A stretch of 9,265 nt of DNA, taken from assembly GCA_017379955.1 (NCBI GenBank), contig JAFNVE010000083.1, positions 1 to 9,265 on the forward strand, given 5' to 3'. The stretch is from Tidjanibacter sp. Its GTDB lineage: Bacteria; Bacteroidota; Bacteroidia; Bacteroidales; Rikenellaceae. This document shows, in pieces, positions 1-6,142 of this stretch; within the stretch, counting starts at the first letter, position 1, and each line of letters opens with the position of its first letter. The notes below the pieces were generated by a model. That model was not told the DNA's origin and did not search any database. It worked only from the letters and a program-made list of their open reading frames with translations. The position numbers and the translations under genes were made by a program.

Positions 1-265
1 GGCAATCGTGGAGGAGTTCTCGAAACTCGGAATTAAGATGTCGATTGATGACGAGGAGGATGCACTCTACGTGGAGGGTGGTGAGATTATTGGCGGCACG
101 GTATCTTCGCGTGGCGACCACCGAATTGCCATGTCTGCCGCAGTGGCAGGCTTGTGCAGTCGCGAGGGTGTAACTATCGAGGATGCAGAGGCTGTTGCCA
201 AGTCCTACCCTACTTTCTGGGAAGACCTTAAATCGTTAACCAACAACGCTGTACGTTATGAATAG
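1..265 (+). CDS. aroA: 3-phosphoshikimate 1-carboxyvinyltransferase (EPSP synthase), C-terminal part
   Basis: This is the C-terminal ~87 residues of AroA, open at the left edge; the frame runs in from base 2 and stops at TAG 263-265. The enzyme transfers enolpyruvyl from PEP to shikimate-3-phosphate, the sixth step of the shikimate pathway, in the cytoplasm. Visible family hallmarks are the GDHRIAM segment (the conserved Asp-His-Arg of the active site), the following AAVAGL helix, and the closing VAKSYPTFWEDL motif near the C terminus. A GTG at base 8 is an internal valine codon, not a start, because the matching sequence continues upstream. Its last 8 bases (ATGAATAG, 258-265) overlap the aroC start, so the two consecutive pathway genes are probably co-transcribed and translationally coupled. 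Family assignment is firm; total length cannot be judged here. Confidence 0.93.
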   Translation, partial: AIVEEFSKLGIKMSIDDEEDALYVEGGEIIGGTVSSRGDHRIAMSAAVAGLCSREGVTIEDAEAVAKSYPTFWEDLKSLTNNAVRYE

Positions 266-1244
266 ATTCTCCGCTGGTGGTAGTTTTGGCATTACCGTAT
301 TTGGTGAGTCGCACGGCGAAATGATTGGCGTGGTCGTCGATGGTGTGCCTGCCGGTATACCACTTACCGAAGCCGATTTTGAAGCCGACCTTGCACGTCG
401 CCGCTCGGGAGCAAAAGGAACAACTCTCCGCACCGAGAGCGACACTCCGCACCTGGTTTCGGGCATCTATAATGGCCACACAACAGGCGCACCGCTTGCG
501 ATAGTATTTTATAACAACAATACCCGCTCCGGCGACTACGAGGATTTGCAGAGCACTCCTCGCCCATCGCATGCTGACAGAGTTGCAAGAGTTAAGTATG
601 GAGGCTGGAACGACCCACGAGGCGGTGGCCATTTCTCTGGCAGACTGACTCTTACCCTTGTAGCAGCGGGCGTAGTGGCAAAAAAGATTATTGGCGACAA
701 AGTCAAATTCGACACCCGCATAAGCCAGATTGGGACAGAAACAGATTCCGCAAATTTCGAGGCAGTTATTGCAGCCGCCCTTGCCGATGGTGATTCGGTA
801 GGCGGCAGGGTTGAGTGCTCGGTTAGCGGTGTACCAACAGGCATTGGCGAGCCATTTTTCGACTCGGTGGAGAGCGTTGCCTCCCACTTACTCTTCTCGA
901 TACCAGGCGTAAAGGGCGTTAGTTTTGGTGCAGGGTTTGATGTGGTTAGCAGACTCGGCAGTGAGAACAACGACCCCATAATCAACCCCGACGGCACAAC
1001 AGCAACCAACAACGACGGCGGAATTAATGGTGGAATTAGCAATGGCAACCCCATCTGTGTCAGCGTAGCATTTAAGCCCACTGCAAGCATCTCCAAGAAG
1101 CAGGAGTTTATTCATTTAGACAGTGGAGAGAGGGAGATTAAGAGCATAAAGGGTCGACACGATGCCTGCATTGCCCTGCGCGGTGCCGTAGTTGTGGAGT
1201 CCGTAATGGCCATAACACTCGCCTCATTGGGCTTAAAGGCATAA
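258..1244 (+). CDS. aroC: Chorismate synthase
   Basis: AroC converts 5-enolpyruvylshikimate-3-phosphate to chorismate by an FMNH2-dependent anti-1,4 elimination, the last step of the shikimate pathway. Family motifs appear in order: FGESHG (residues 15-20), RPSHAD (102-107), RGGGHFSGR (121-129), FGAGF (223-227), NNDGGINGGISNG (251-263) and GRHDACI (299-305), which covers the flavin- and substrate-binding loops and the active-site His positions. The protein is 328 residues, somewhat short of the usual ~350-390 but ending normally after the third signature helix. The second signature is the GGGHFSGRLT type rather than the enterobacterial GGGRSSGRETA type. The start is the ATG overlapping the end of aroA in the ATGAATAG junction; no Shine-Dalgarno sequence precedes it, so coupling to aroA translation is likely. 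I see no terminator after it; the next promoter starts 14 bases past its stop. Confidence 0.97.
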   Translation: MNRFSAGGSFGITVFGESHGEMIGVVVDGVPAGIPLTEADFEADLARRRSGAKGTTLRTESDTPHLVSGIYNGHTTGAPLAIVFYNNNTRSGDYEDLQSTPRPSHADRVARVKYGGWNDPRGGGHFSGRLTLTLVAAGVVAKKIIGDKVKFDTRISQIGTETDSANFEAVIAAALADGDSVGGRVECSVSGVPTGIGEPFFDSVESVASHLLFSIPGVKGVSFGAGFDVVSRLGSENNDPIINPDGTTATNNDGGINGGISNGNPICVSVAFKPTASISKKQEFIHLDSGEREIKSIKGRHDACIALRGAVVVESVMAITLASLGLKA

Positions 1245-1258
1245 ATTATTGAGAAAAC

Positions 1259-1289
1259 TTTGCAAATCAGAGAAAAATATATAAATTTG
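1259..1289 (+). promoter_or_regulatory. Bacteroidota-type promoter for the DUF177-rpmF-plsX operon
   Basis: A -33 box TTTG (1259-1262) and a -7 box TAAATTTG (1282-1289, exact match to TAnnTTTG) are separated by 19 bases, the spacing expected for the phylum's primary sigma factor. Transcription would start at about 1293-1297, giving a leader of only about 12-17 bases before the ATG at 1309. The same stretch contains a 7-bp dyad, TGCAAAT (1261-1267) and ATTTGCA (1285-1291), which overlaps both promoter boxes. The dyad could be an operator or chance in A/T-rich DNA. Upstream aroC has no visible terminator, so read-through may also feed the operon. Confidence 0.8.
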
Positions 1290-1308
1290 CAGGCTCATTT
1301 TAGCGAAA

Positions 1309-1860
1309 ATGGTAGAAGGACTTAAAGAATACACTATCTCCTGCAAAGGACTGAAAAACGGAGCGAGCAATTACTCGTTCCTGCTTGACGATGATTTCTT
1401 CTCAAAATGGGAGGAGTCAGAGATTCTTAGCGGTGAGGTTCGTGCTGAGGTAGAGCTTATTAAGGCCTCCACTTCGCTCCATTTGAGTTGCCATATCGAG
1501 GGCAGTGTAGTTGTCGAGTGCGACCGTTGCTTGGAGCCTCTGACCATTGAGGTTAGTGGTGATAGTGAGTCGGATAGCACCTTCGATGGCTCGACTGAGG
1601 AGAACGAGGGCGTGGTTATTGACAGTGTCGAGGAGGAGATTCTTCTTGCAGACTATCTCTACCAGAGCGTCTTGCTGAGCCTCCCATACAGCCGCACACA
1701 CGCCACAACTGAGGAGTGCAACCCCGAGATGTTGGCTAAGTTCAAGATTGTCACCGAGGAGGAGTTTGAGCGACTGACTGCCAGCGAAGGTAGTTTGGCT
1801 GAGAGCCCCGAGGCGGCAAAACTTGCAGAGTTGAAACAAATATTGGAAAACAAAGAATAG
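1309..1860 (+). CDS. DUF177 (YceD-like) family protein
   Basis: A 183-residue acidic cytoplasmic protein of the DUF177/YceD family, the protein regularly encoded just before rpmF across bacteria. Its function is not well settled; in plants and E. coli, relatives are linked to 23S rRNA accumulation and ribosome assembly. The recognisable core is VECDRCLEPL (about residues 69-78, with the paired Cys71 and Cys74), followed by an acidic low-complexity stretch (about 85-110) and the second conserved region around residues 111-140 (DYLYQSVLLSLPYSRTH, then Cys137). The C terminus is a charged helix. The chosen ATG lies just downstream of a strong promoter and has no Shine-Dalgarno site, as expected for this phylum. 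rpmF begins 34 bases after its stop, in the same transcription unit. A 13-base tandem duplication covers the stop codon. Confidence 0.88.
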   Translation: MVEGLKEYTISCKGLKNGASNYSFLLDDDFFSKWEESEILSGEVRAEVELIKASTSLHLSCHIEGSVVVECDRCLEPLTIEVSGDSESDSTFDGSTEENEGVVIDSVEEEILLADYLYQSVLLSLPYSRTHATTEECNPEMLAKFKIVTEEEFERLTASEGSLAESPEAAKLAELKQILENKE

Positions 1861-1872
1861 AAACAAAGAATA
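1848..1872 (+). repeat. 13-bp tandem duplication across the DUF177 stop codon
   Basis: AAACAAAGAATA occurs at 1848-1859 and again at 1861-1872, a 13-base period with the TAG stop (1858-1860) falling at the junction. The repeat unit is not a multiple of three, so only the first copy is coding; the second lies in the untranslated spacer before rpmF. It looks like a simple slippage duplication. Confidence 0.7.
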
Positions 1873-1894
1873 ATCATCTAAAAATTTATTAACA

Positions 1895-2080
1895 ATGGCA
1901 CATCCTAAACATAAGGTATCGTCCACCAGAAGAGACAAGAGAAGAACTCACTACACAGCTGAGGTTCCTACCGTAGCAGTATGCTCGAACTGCGGTTCGC
2001 CCGTATTGTACCACCGTGTATGCCCCGAGTGCGGCTTCTACCGTGGTAAGTTGGCAGTTGCTAAGAAGGTAGAGGAGTAG
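1895..2080 (+). CDS. rpmF: 50S ribosomal protein bL32
   Basis: A 61-residue bL32, a small basic protein of the large subunit. The N terminus MAHPKHKVSSTRRDKRR is the typical RNA-binding start of the family. A complete four-cysteine zinc ribbon follows (Cys30-x2-Cys33 and Cys43-x2-Cys46), so this is the zinc-binding form. Length is normal. It starts at the ATG after an A-rich leader without a Shine-Dalgarno site and lies between the DUF177 gene and plsX, the conserved order in many bacteria. It contrasts with the L31 in this window, which lacks the zinc-binding cysteines. Confidence 0.98.
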   Translation: MAHPKHKVSSTRRDKRRTHYTAEVPTVAVCSNCGSPVLYHRVCPECGFYRGKLAVAKKVEE

Positions 2081-2104
2081 TAATCCTACAAACTTTCGAA
2101 CACA

Positions 2105-3055
2105 ATGCTTCGTATAGGTATTGATGCTATGGGTGGCGACTTCGCCCCCGAAGCAGTTGTTATGGGTGCTATCAAGGCCTTGGAGGCTATCGCCCCCGAG
2201 AGCCGCATCGTTCTCTTTGGCGACAAGGAGGCTATCGATGCTATCCTCACTCGTGAGGGTTGCACCGATGAGCGTATTGAGATTGTACCCACAACCGAGG
2301 TGATTACCATGAACGACCACCCCGCCAAGGCCTATGCACAGAAGACTGATTCGAGTATCAAGGTTGGCTTCAACTACCTGAAAGCGGGCAAGATTGATGG
2401 TTTCGCAAGTGCTGGCTCGACCGGCGCGATGATGGTCGGTGCGTTCTACGCTGCCGAGGTTATCGATGGCGTTATCCGTCCTGCCATTTCGGCACCTGTT
2501 GCAACCGCAATTGGTACTCAGTCGTTGTTGCTCGATGTAGGTCTTAACGCAGATTGCCGTCCCGACGTGCTCGACCAATATGGTCTGCTTGGCAGTGTAT
2601 ACGCTAAGTACGTTTGGGGTATCGAGAATCCGAGAGTTGGCTTGCTCAACATTGGCTCGGAGAGCGAGAAAGGCAACCTTACCACCAAGGCAGCACACGA
2701 GATTATGGCGGGCACTACCCACTATAACTTCGTAGGCAATGTCGAGGGTTACGACCTATTCAGTGGCAAGAAGGCTGACGTGATTGTATGTGATGGTTTT
2801 ATTGGCAACATCCTGCTCAAAGCATCGGAGAGCCTCTACCCCATCACCGCAGCACACGGCATCAAGAACGACTTTTTCAGTGCTCTGAACTACGAAGAGG
2901 TAGGTGGTACACCTGTACTTGGTATTGGTCGAGTAGTTATCATCGGTCACGGTTGCTCGTCGCCTAAGGCTATTAAGAATATGATTCTGAAAACCGAGAT
3001 GAGTGCAAAGGCCGGTTATGTAGAGAAACTCACCGAAGCTTTTGCAGCACTCTAA
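2105..3055 (+). CDS. plsX: Phosphate acyltransferase PlsX
   Basis: PlsX makes acyl-phosphate from acyl-ACP and phosphate; PlsY then uses it to acylate glycerol-3-phosphate, starting phospholipid synthesis. It is a soluble protein that binds the inner face of the membrane. The 316-residue length is normal. Motifs in order are DAMGGDFAP (7-15), SAGSTGA (102-108), LLDVGLNADCRP (142-153), LLNIGSESEKGN (180-191), VCDGFIGNILLK (228-239) and GHGCSSPKAI (281-290), all characteristic of the family. The ATG lies 24 bases after the rpmF stop with no Shine-Dalgarno site. It is the last gene of the operon: fabH, which often follows plsX, is absent, and a terminator begins 20 bases after the stop. Confidence 0.97.
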   Translation: MLRIGIDAMGGDFAPEAVVMGAIKALEAIAPESRIVLFGDKEAIDAILTREGCTDERIEIVPTTEVITMNDHPAKAYAQKTDSSIKVGFNYLKAGKIDGFASAGSTGAMMVGAFYAAEVIDGVIRPAISAPVATAIGTQSLLLDVGLNADCRPDVLDQYGLLGSVYAKYVWGIENPRVGLLNIGSESEKGNLTTKAAHEIMAGTTHYNFVGNVEGYDLFSGKKADVIVCDGFIGNILLKASESLYPITAAHGIKNDFFSALNYEEVGGTPVLGIGRVVIIGHGCSSPKAIKNMILKTEMSAKAGYVEKLTEAFAAL

Positions 3056-3075
3056 AAGTGTTGCAATGAGGCATA

Positions 3076-3107
3076 AGGGCTGTCCGAGTTTCGTGGCAGC
3101 CCTTTTT
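3076..3107 (+). terminator. Intrinsic terminator after plsX
   Basis: A 7-bp stem AGGGCTG (3076-3082) / CAGCCCT (3097-3103) runs into five T residues (3103-3107). Two further C-G pairs (CC 3084-3085 with GG 3095-3096) can form above a bulged T. It ends the DUF177-rpmF-plsX unit and lies only 6 bases before the tRNA. The core GGCTGTCC is shared with the hairpin on the other side of the tRNA. Confidence 0.8.
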
Positions 3108-3113
3108 AACAGC

Positions 3114-3185
3114 GGGTCCATAGTTCAACGGATAGAACGACAGTTTCCTAAACTGTAAATCCGGGTTCGATTCCCAGTGGGCCTA
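3114..3185 (+). tRNA. tRNA-Arg (anticodon CCT, reads AGG)
   Basis: A full cloverleaf can be drawn by hand. The acceptor stem is GGGTCCA (3114-3120) with TGGGCCT (3178-3184), including a terminal G-T wobble and one internal one. The D arm is GTTC/GAAC with an 8-base loop, and the anticodon stem is ACAGT (3140-3144) with ACTGT (3152-3156). The anticodon loop TTCCTAA gives CCT at 3147-3149. A 4-base variable loop follows, then the T arm CCGGG (3161-3165)/CCCAG (3173-3177) with loop TTCGATT and one C-A mismatch. The discriminator is A3185. The 3' CCA is not encoded (the next bases are CAAAG), so CCA must be added enzymatically. It decodes the AGG arginine codon. No consensus promoter is visible in the short gap behind the plsX terminator. 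Confidence 0.95.
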
Positions 3186-3188
3186 CAA

Positions 3189-3228
3189 AGATAAGGCTGT
3201 CCTTCAAGTATGAAGGACAGCCTTATCT
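3189..3228. terminator. Strong hairpin terminator between tRNA-Arg and the convergent membrane-protein gene
   Basis: A perfect 17-bp inverted repeat (3189-3205 and 3212-3228) encloses a 6-base loop AAGTAT. On the plus strand it is followed by ATTTCTTTTCT, a U-rich tail for the tRNA transcript. The minus-strand gene stops 15 bases away on the other side, so the hairpin probably serves both directions, although the minus-side tail (TTTG) is weak. Confidence 0.85.
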
Positions 3229-3243
3229 ATTTCTTTTCTATCT

Positions 3244-3864
3244 CTATTTATCTGCGAGTAACTTCTCGCTCTCCTGCAATTCTCGGATTTGTTCGAGGAC
3301 TTTAGTAGCATCATTGATTACTTTACGGCGCATACGCAGTCCAATTATACCACCAATAATAAGACCAAAACTGCCTCCTGTATAAAATCCATCTCGAAGC
3401 GAGTCGTTTGGTATCATCAGTGCCTCCTCGAAGACCAGCCAAAAGATCCAAATCATAAGGATAGGCACGCAGTAGAGTGGCCATTTGGTATAAATATGAC
3501 GAAACCTGATTACTTCATTAGCAACCTCTAAAAGGTTCCTGCGAGAGATATCCACATTATTCATTCGGTGATGAATTGCCATATGGAACGCACCGGCCAC
3601 CGTCATCATCACAGAGGTAAAAATGGCAAACCAGAGCGAAAAATCCATAAAACAATAGAAAGCCCAAAAACAGAATGCTGCTCCAAGAAAGCCCATCAAT
3701 GAGATCTGCCAGCTGCTGCGGCCAAGTTTGCTAACTGACTTTCTTACAGCATTAAGCATAGAGTTTTGCGAGAGAATAGCCTGAGCATCAAGTTTATTTT
3801 TAAGCAAAGATACCTGCTCTCTCAAATCATCAAATTCCTGATATTCTGAATTATAGTCCTGCAT
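3244..3864 (-). CDS. Four-helix membrane protein downstream of an ECF sigma factor, family not recognised
   Basis: I do not recognise a family for this 206-residue protein. An N-terminal charged, coiled-coil-like segment (about residues 10-45) comes first. Two hydrophobic helices follow (about 53-72 and 76-96), then a basic/amphipathic linker (about 97-127), two more helices (about 128-147 and 160-178), and a charged C-terminal helix (about 180-206). Both ends would lie on the same side of the inner membrane, probably cytoplasmic given the Arg/Lys-rich flanks. The gene starts 18 bases after the sigma-factor stop, with an A/T-rich leader and no Shine-Dalgarno site, so the two are probably co-transcribed. 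By position it could be an anti-sigma factor or membrane sensor, but it shows no recognisable zinc-binding anti-sigma motif. That role is inference only. Confidence 0.6.
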   Translation of the reverse strand: MQDYNSEYQEFDDLREQVSLLKNKLDAQAILSQNSMLNAVRKSVSKLGRSSWQISLMGFLGAAFCFWAFYCFMDFSLWFAIFTSVMMTVAGAFHMAIHHRMNNVDISRRNLLEVANEVIRFRHIYTKWPLYCVPILMIWIFWLVFEEALMIPNDSLRDGFYTGGSFGLIIGGIIGLRMRRKVINDATKVLEQIRELQESEKLLADK

Positions 3865-3882
3865 AATAATATATTCTTTTAA

Positions 3883-4377
3883 TTACTCCTGGGAGTTATT
3901 GTTAGACATTTGGCGCAATTGTTCCTTAATGCGGAAGAGTCGCACCGACACATTTTTGGCTGAGATACCTACAATCTCACCTATCTCCTCGTAGGAAATA
4001 TTCTCCAACCAGAGCAACACAATTGCCCTGTCGAAAGGCCCAAGTTTGTTAATCCGCTCATGTAGCATCTGAATTTGTCGTGTATCATTATCGGTATCGT
4101 TATACAAATCGACCGACAACTCCAATGGTACTCTTGCACCACGTTTACGCTTGCCACGCTGCCACGATATGCAGGTATTGAGGCTCACCCTCCACACCCA
4201 AGTACGCACAGAGGAGCGACCTTCGAATTGAGGCAGACTCTTCCAGATATTTATCAAAATATCTTGGTAGAGTTCCTCCACCTCGGCTCTCTCCTTGGAA
4301 AAAAGGTAACAGACCATATATATTGTCTGTTTGTACTCCTCGACAAGAGCCACAAATTTTTCTTCACTCTTTTGCAT
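3883..4377 (-). CDS. RNA polymerase ECF-type (sigma-70 family) sigma factor
   Basis: A 164-residue two-domain sigma factor of ECF size. Region 2 is seen at about residues 8-75: the helix around EEYKQTIYMVCYLF, the core-binding ELYQDILINIWKSL (35-48), and the promoter-melting RTWVWRVSLNTCISW (58-72). A basic linker KRKRGAR (76-82) and an acidic spacer follow. Region 4 (about 103-157) contains the helix-turn-helix ISYEEIGEIVGISAKNVSVRLFRIKEQL. It would direct RNA polymerase to a small regulon, often including its own promoter. The 108 bases upstream to the next terminator contain no match to the housekeeping TTTG/TAnnTTTG promoter, compatible with autoregulation but not proof of it. The downstream partner gene for a four-helix membrane protein follows after 18 bases. 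Confidence 0.92.
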   Translation of the reverse strand: MQKSEEKFVALVEEYKQTIYMVCYLFSKERAEVEELYQDILINIWKSLPQFEGRSSVRTWVWRVSLNTCISWQRGKRKRGARVPLELSVDLYNDTDNDTRQIQMLHERINKLGPFDRAIVLLWLENISYEEIGEIVGISAKNVSVRLFRIKEQLRQMSNNNSQE

Positions 4378-4485
4378 TGTCTGTTTTAGTAGTAATTTTC
4401 AGTAATCAGCCTTCTTGTTTAGCTGTTCACTATATTAGTCGCAATAGGCCACCATAAAACTACACAATTTTAACAATTTTTTGTC

Positions 4486-4523
4486 AAAAAAAATGGGAAG
4501 CAGTTGCATTAAACTGCCTCCCA
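4486..4523 (-). terminator. Intrinsic terminator after the DUF1593 lipoprotein gene
   Basis: Read on the minus strand, the arms at 4523-4512 and 4505-4494 form a 12-bp stem with a 6-base loop and one G-U wobble. The stem is immediately followed by eight T residues (4493-4486). It lies 23 bases past the stop of the 4547-6088 gene and separates it from the sigma-factor gene, which therefore needs its own promoter within 4378-4485. Confidence 0.9.
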
Positions 4524-4546
4524 ATCCATAAATAACAGACAATCGG

Positions 4547-6088
4547 TTACTTAATAGTAACAATGACTCGATGATATCTCGTCAAAGCAGGCATTCCGTT
4601 ATCTGTAGCCTCCAATACCAGATGAATAGTTTGACCACTTACAGCGTCAGCAGGAACGGTAAATGTTGTGCGTGCATCATTAGGAGAATCAACCGTAACA
4701 TCACCCTTATAGCTACCCACCTTATACTGACGCCACGACAGATTAAGCACATCGTCATCAGGATCGGCAACATTTACTTTCAGCTTTACATTTTCACCAG
4801 CATTGGCCTCAATAGAGAGAGGACCATCTATAGCAGGATAATGGTTTGCATCTTCATATCGAGGAGTAACCGCCCAATCCAAACGAGCTGCAAAGCTATT
4901 CCACACAGCGGGCACATAGTTATCAGGAATTGCATCATCACGCATAGCACGAGAGTAGAGTGCTGCAATAGCATCAGTATCAGAAAAGGACACCGAAGTC
5001 ATTGGCGACACATCGCGCTTACGTCCTGACCAGCCACCATAGGTCTGATCCTCCCACGCGCGAAGTCCGTTATCAATAAAGTTTAAGAAGGTAAAAGTAT
5101 CGCCCTCGGCTAAGAATTCACCTTGGGGTCTTACAGGCGACCACACGATATAACCCATATCGCGCAACTCCTGGTCGGTATAACCCTGCAAACCAAAGTA
5201 GTCAAAGATATCGCCCTCGACCATCTGCTTACCATCTCCCCAGTAGCGATACAGACTACCTAGTGCACCCTTAGAGTAGATATTCTCTGTCTGCCACTCA
5301 GGCATATAGAAGTGACGATATTCCTCTTTGGCAGAACTTTGCGCACCGTATGCTAACCCCACAGAGCCACCGCTTACACTTAGTTTCTCAATATCACCCC
5401 AAACAGGAGTGATGTACTTGGCCACCGTATCGTCCTGGTCGCCCGAAAGGCAGATGACAACCTTCTCGCACACTTTATTATATATACTCTCCCACTCATC
5501 GGTCGCACTATACTTCTCTTCAATAGCACGAAGCGCACGAGCAATAGTACTTGCCCCACCCCAAGCAGTAATAAAGAGTTTGCCAGGTTCATCGTCCATA
5601 ATCTTCTCCTCGATAAGCAACGAACCGGGGCTATCTTTTTCAAATTCGCCATCAAACTCAATATTACCAAAGCGCACCACAGAGCGCAAATATTCGGGAG
5701 TAGGATATCGGCTGTCGTGTACAACCAGATTAGGATAGGCTTCAGCGTATGCATCAACCACGTCATCGATAAACCGCTCACCTTCAGCCCATCTCCACGA
5801 CTCCATAGGGCCATAATTTAATCCGTGGCGGGTATACTCACGACCCTCCACAAACCACTTAGTACCCTTGCCATCACCTTTCCAATGAAACTGACTACTA
5901 GCATATATGAGTCCTTCGATGTCGTAATCAGTAGCATGAGCCACAAAACGAATCAGCGAATTTTGATCGTCCAATTCAGGGTCGCAAGTAATAATAATGC
6001 GAGGACGAACCAACTCCTGCTTGCTCTCACAACTAACTAAAAAGAGAGAAGCAATACACAAACAGATATATAAAAGTCTTGTTTTCAT
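4547..6088 (-). CDS. DUF1593 / Sde182-like lipoprotein with nucleoside-hydrolase-like domain
   Basis: A 513-residue exported protein. Residues 1-20 are a lipoprotein signal peptide (KTR charge, hydrophobic core, lipobox LVSC with Cys20). The main domain (about 28-340) resembles the nucleoside-hydrolase fold: IIITCDPELDDQNSL (31-45) parallels the Asp-rich metal-binding start of that fold, and AWGGASTIARAL (175-186) parallels its GPLTN-type loop. A C-terminal beta-rich domain (about 395-513, containing NAGENVKLKVNVADPDDD) matches the all-beta module seen in cellulose-binding protein Sde182 relatives. The true substrate is unknown; a role on a sugar-containing compound outside the cell is inference. 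The start at 6088 gives a clean signal peptide. It follows the carboxylesterase gene on the same strand after 54 bases that contain a hairpin. There is no Shine-Dalgarno site. Confidence 0.85.
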   Translation of the reverse strand: MKTRLLYICLCIASLFLVSCESKQELVRPRIIITCDPELDDQNSLIRFVAHATDYDIEGLIYASSQFHWKGDGKGTKWFVEGREYTRHGLNYGPMESWRWAEGERFIDDVVDAYAEAYPNLVVHDSRYPTPEYLRSVVRFGNIEFDGEFEKDSPGSLLIEEKIMDDEPGKLFITAWGGASTIARALRAIEEKYSATDEWESIYNKVCEKVVICLSGDQDDTVAKYITPVWGDIEKLSVSGGSVGLAYGAQSSAKEEYRHFYMPEWQTENIYSKGALGSLYRYWGDGKQMVEGDIFDYFGLQGYTDQELRDMGYIVWSPVRPQGEFLAEGDTFTFLNFIDNGLRAWEDQTYGGWSGRKRDVSPMTSVSFSDTDAIAALYSRAMRDDAIPDNYVPAVWNSFAARLDWAVTPRYEDANHYPAIDGPLSIEANAGENVKLKVNVADPDDDVLNLSWRQYKVGSYKGDVTVDSPNDARTTFTVPADAVSGQTIHLVLEATDNGMPALTRYHRVIVTIK

Positions 6089-6096
6089 AAAGATAC

Positions 6097-6126
6097 AAAA
6101 TAGGGTGAGTCATAAAACTCACCCTA
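6097..6126 (-). terminator. Hairpin between the carboxylesterase and DUF1593 genes
   Basis: A perfect 10-bp inverted repeat TAGGGTGAGT (6101-6110) / ACTCACCCTA (6117-6126) with loop CATAAA lies between the two genes. On the minus strand the stem is followed by TTTTGTATCT, a short U-rich tail. It begins 16 bases after the carboxylesterase stop and ends 12 bases before the DUF1593 ATG (8 bases if the T run is counted). No consensus promoter fits in what remains, so it may be a leaky terminator or attenuator inside an operon, or an mRNA-stabilising hairpin. Confidence 0.65.
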
Positions 6127-6142
6127 TATCGAGTTAAATCAA

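Noticed and set aside
8..10. GTG at base 8 as a start codon for the first gene
   Set aside because: The AroA match continues upstream of it to the window edge, so it is an internal valine codon of a truncated gene.
228..887. Open frame of 219 codons on the minus strand opposite aroC
   Set aside because: It is a complement-frame shadow of a strongly conserved chorismate synthase, with no family resemblance or promoter.
1889..2722. Long open frame (277 codons) on the minus strand opposite rpmF and plsX
   Set aside because: It lies antisense to two clear core genes, its translation has no recognisable domain and is rich in Cys/Asn/Leu runs typical of shadow frames.
3114..3228. tRNA-Arg as an integration (att) site for a mobile element
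   Set aside because: There is no integrase gene and no repeat of the tRNA 3' end in the window; the adjacent repeat is a terminator hairpin.
4378..4485. A promoter for the sigma-factor gene
   Set aside because: Only weak partial matches (for example TAGTTTTA) with wrong spacing are present; I could not support a specific site.
4481..4493. A run of eight A residues as a possible slippage or phase-variation site
   Set aside because: It is the T tail of the minus-strand terminator and lies outside any coding region.
4571..5029. Open frame of 152 codons on the plus strand opposite the DUF1593 gene
   Set aside because: Antisense to a well-supported lipoprotein gene, with no domain and an Ile/Ser/Arg-rich composition expected of a shadow.
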